Part shown: positions 37,657-39,248 of the stretch, piece after piece
Layout: each line of letters begins with the position of its first letter
Numbering within the stretch: position 1 is the first letter of the stretch
Source: Lachnospiraceae bacterium
GTDB lineage: Bacteria > Bacillota > Clostridia > Lachnospirales > Lachnospiraceae
NCBI GenBank assembly: GCA_009774215.1
Contig: VSNH01000016.1
Span: forward strand, 1-39,248
Direction: 5' to 3'
DNA length: 39,248 nucleotides
Notes under the pieces: model-generated
The model's input: the letters and a program-made list of their open reading frames with translations, nothing else
The model's database searches: none
What the model was told of the DNA's origin: nothing
Translations under genes and position numbers: made by a program

Positions 37657-39052
37657 TCATATTCGTGGTGCCGGAAATTCCGATGGGCACCCCGGAGGTG
37701 ATAACCGTCAGGTCGCCCTTCGCCAAAAGCCCTTTCTTCTCCGCCGCCGCAATCGCCTTGTCGAACAGCACATAGGCGTCTTTCTCCTCCTTAATCAAGA
37801 GCGGCGTCACACCCCATGTCAGGGAGAGCTGTCTGCACACCTTCTCTGTGGTGGCGCAGCTTATGATATCGCTTTTGGGGCGGTAACGGGAAACCATCCT
37901 TGCGGATCTGCCCGATTTTGTAACCGTCACGATGGCCTTGGCATTCAGGTCAAGCGCCGTCGTACAGGTTGCGTGACAGATCGCGTCCGTCACATCGGGA
38001 TTGGCCTCCCGCTCCAGCAGGAAAAACCGCTTGCGGTAATCCACATCCTGTTCCGTGCGCTCCGCAATCTTAACCATGGTTCTCACCGCCTCCACGGGAT
38101 AGGAGCCCGCCGCCGTCTCCCCGGAGAGCATGATCGCGCTTGTGCCGTCGTAAACCGCGTTGGCAACGTCCGTGGTCTCCGCACGGGTAGGTCTCGGATT
38201 CTTAATCATGGATTCCAACATTTGCGTGGCGGTGATCACCTGCTTCCCCGCGCGATACACCTTCTTGATGATCTCCTTCTGAATCACCGGCACATCTTCA
38301 TAGGGAATCTCCACGCCCATGTCCCCTCTGGCCACCATAACGCCGTCGGACACCGCCAGAATATCATCAATGTTTGCCACACCCTGGGCATTCTCGATCT
38401 TGGAGATAATTTTGATATCCTCGCCGCCGTTTTTCTCAAGGAGCTTTCGAAGCTGCAAAATATCTTCCTTTTTCTGCACAAAGGAGGCCGCGATAAAATC
38501 CACGTCCTGCTCGATGCCGAAAAGAATGTCCTCCCTGTCTTTCTCGCTGATATAAGGCATGGATAAGTCCACGTCCGGCACATTGACGCCCTTGTGGTTG
38601 GAGACCGTACCACCGTTTATCACGCGGCAGACAATATTGCTTTTGTCCACCTTTTCCACCTTCATCTCGATCAATCCGTCGTCAATGAGCACCCGCATTC
38701 CCTCTTCCAGATCCTCATAGAGCCTATTGTAAGTCACGCTCACAATATCCTTCGTGCCCTCCACCTCGTCGGCCGTCAGGGTAAAAAGCTGCCCTTCCTC
38801 CAACACAACTTTTCCATCCTTAAAATTCTTCACGCGAACTTCAGGGCCTTTGGTGTCAAGCAGGATAGCCACCGGCCTGCCCACCTCTTTGCGAAGTTTT
38901 TTCACCACGTCCATTCTTCTCTTGTGATCCTCGTGGACACCGTGGGAAAAGTTGCATCTGGCAACGTTCATACCTTCCAACATCATCTGCCGCAGCACTT
39001 CCTCGTTGTCTGTAGAAGGGCCAAGGGTGCATACAATCTTTGTTTTGCGCAT
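37637..39052 (-). CDS. pyk: Pyruvate kinase
   Basis: A 471-residue pyruvate kinase. It starts MRKTKIVCTLGPSTDNEEVL with NVARCNFSHGVHEDH, AILLDTKGPEVR, the lysine region IISKIENAQGVANID, VARGDMGVEIP and TATQMLESMIKNPRPTRAET followed by NAVYDGTSAIMLSGETAAGS. The C-terminal domain has TVTKSGRSARMVSRYRP. It makes ATP and pyruvate in glycolysis. It lacks the extra C-terminal PEP-utiliser-like domain of Bacillus Pyk, so it is the short form. A GGAGGT ribosome binding site lies eight bases before the ATG. Confidence 0.97.
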   Translation of the reverse strand: MRKTKIVCTLGPSTDNEEVLRQMMLEGMNVARCNFSHGVHEDHKRRMDVVKKLRKEVGRPVAILLDTKGPEVRVKNFKDGKVVLEEGQLFTLTADEVEGTKDIVSVTYNRLYEDLEEGMRVLIDDGLIEMKVEKVDKSNIVCRVINGGTVSNHKGVNVPDVDLSMPYISEKDREDILFGIEQDVDFIAASFVQKKEDILQLRKLLEKNGGEDIKIISKIENAQGVANIDDILAVSDGVMVARGDMGVEIPYEDVPVIQKEIIKKVYRAGKQVITATQMLESMIKNPRPTRAETTDVANAVYDGTSAIMLSGETAAGSYPVEAVRTMVKIAERTEQDVDYRKRFFLLEREANPDVTDAICHATCTTALDLNAKAIVTVTKSGRSARMVSRYRPKSDIISCATTEKVCRQLSLTWGVTPLLIKEEKDAYVLFDKAIAAAEKKGLLAKGDLTVITSGVPIGISGTTNMIKVQNV

Positions 39053-39248
39053 TCTTACCTCCGTTCTGGGCCGCCCAAATTTTATTTCGGTTTTTCCTAA
39101 ATCCTATTTTGCGCCGAATTTTCTTCTTTCATCCCATATACGCTTTACTCTAAATAAATGCAATAACAATAAATTACTCAAACTTCCCACATTAAAAATG
39201 GGATTTGCTCCTTGAAAAATCAATACTTTAGCTCACAAAATAGCGCTC
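39053..39248 (-). other. Pyruvate kinase leader and upstream intergenic DNA
   Basis: AT-rich, non-coding as far as can be seen. It holds the pyk ribosome binding site and several weak -35/-10 combinations on the minus strand (for example TTGCAT, 17 bases, TATATG), none decisive. A CCCA/TGGG hairpin around 39187-39203 could end a gene lying beyond the right edge. Confidence 0.35.

Overview
The window reads as a chromosomal segment of a Gram-positive, moderately GC-rich Clostridia, most likely Lachnospiraceae. Supporting signs are the gene set (RNase J, YlbF, IreB/RuvX/DUF1292, HrcA-regulated grpE-dnaK-dnaJ, DUF6465, DUF4474, XpaC/TelA, DUF3048 lipoprotein), sigma-A type promoters and strong AGGAGG-like ribosome binding sites. 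Almost everything is on the minus strand. The exceptions are the HPr-like gene with a small RNA near 10.4-10.9 kb and the 34.7-37.7 kb block. No tRNA, rRNA, CRISPR array, insertion sequence or prophage gene was seen.

Layout. 0-4.3 kb is an RNA-metabolism and housekeeping cluster read leftwards: ireB, ruvX, DUF1292, RNase J, YlbF, a short MltG-like protein, tRNA methyltransferase TrmR, and the edge of a further gene. 4.3-8.8 kb holds an orphan solute-binding lipoprotein followed by a membrane GGDEF-EAL protein. 8.9-13.7 kb is devoted to tRNA modification and sulfur transfer (MtaB, ThiI, cysteine desulfurase). It is interrupted by an HPr-like gene lacking the active-site histidine and by a compact candidate type I toxin-antitoxin locus. 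13.7-17.5 kb has RsmE, a VanZ-like protein, PrmA and TelA; 17.5-20 kb has an XpaC-like protein and a DUF3048 lipoprotein. 20.4-25.6 kb is the hrcA-grpE-dnaK-dnaJ heat-shock operon with a perfect CIRCE operator. 25.7-29.5 kb has DUF6465, UppP, a patatin-like phospholipase and a PLP aminotransferase. 29.7-34.5 kb is a putative carbohydrate operon (PfkB kinase, glycerol kinase, GH36 alpha-galactosidase). On the plus strand follow an AEC-family permease, a cysteine-rich DUF4474 protein and a metallophosphoesterase. Pyruvate kinase closes the window on the minus strand.

Most unusual content. (1) At 10.78-11.07 kb a 27-codon hydrophobic peptide gene resembling holin-like toxins faces a convergent small RNA with its own promoter. 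They share a bidirectional terminator hairpin, and direct repeats let the RNA pair with the toxin ribosome-binding site. (2) Two families of intergenic hairpin repeats follow stop codons of minus-strand genes. In both, stem sequences differ between copies while pairing is kept, which suggests selection on structure. (3) Two copies of the second family sit between grpE and dnaK.

All assignments come from reading translated sequence and motifs by eye; no database search was run.
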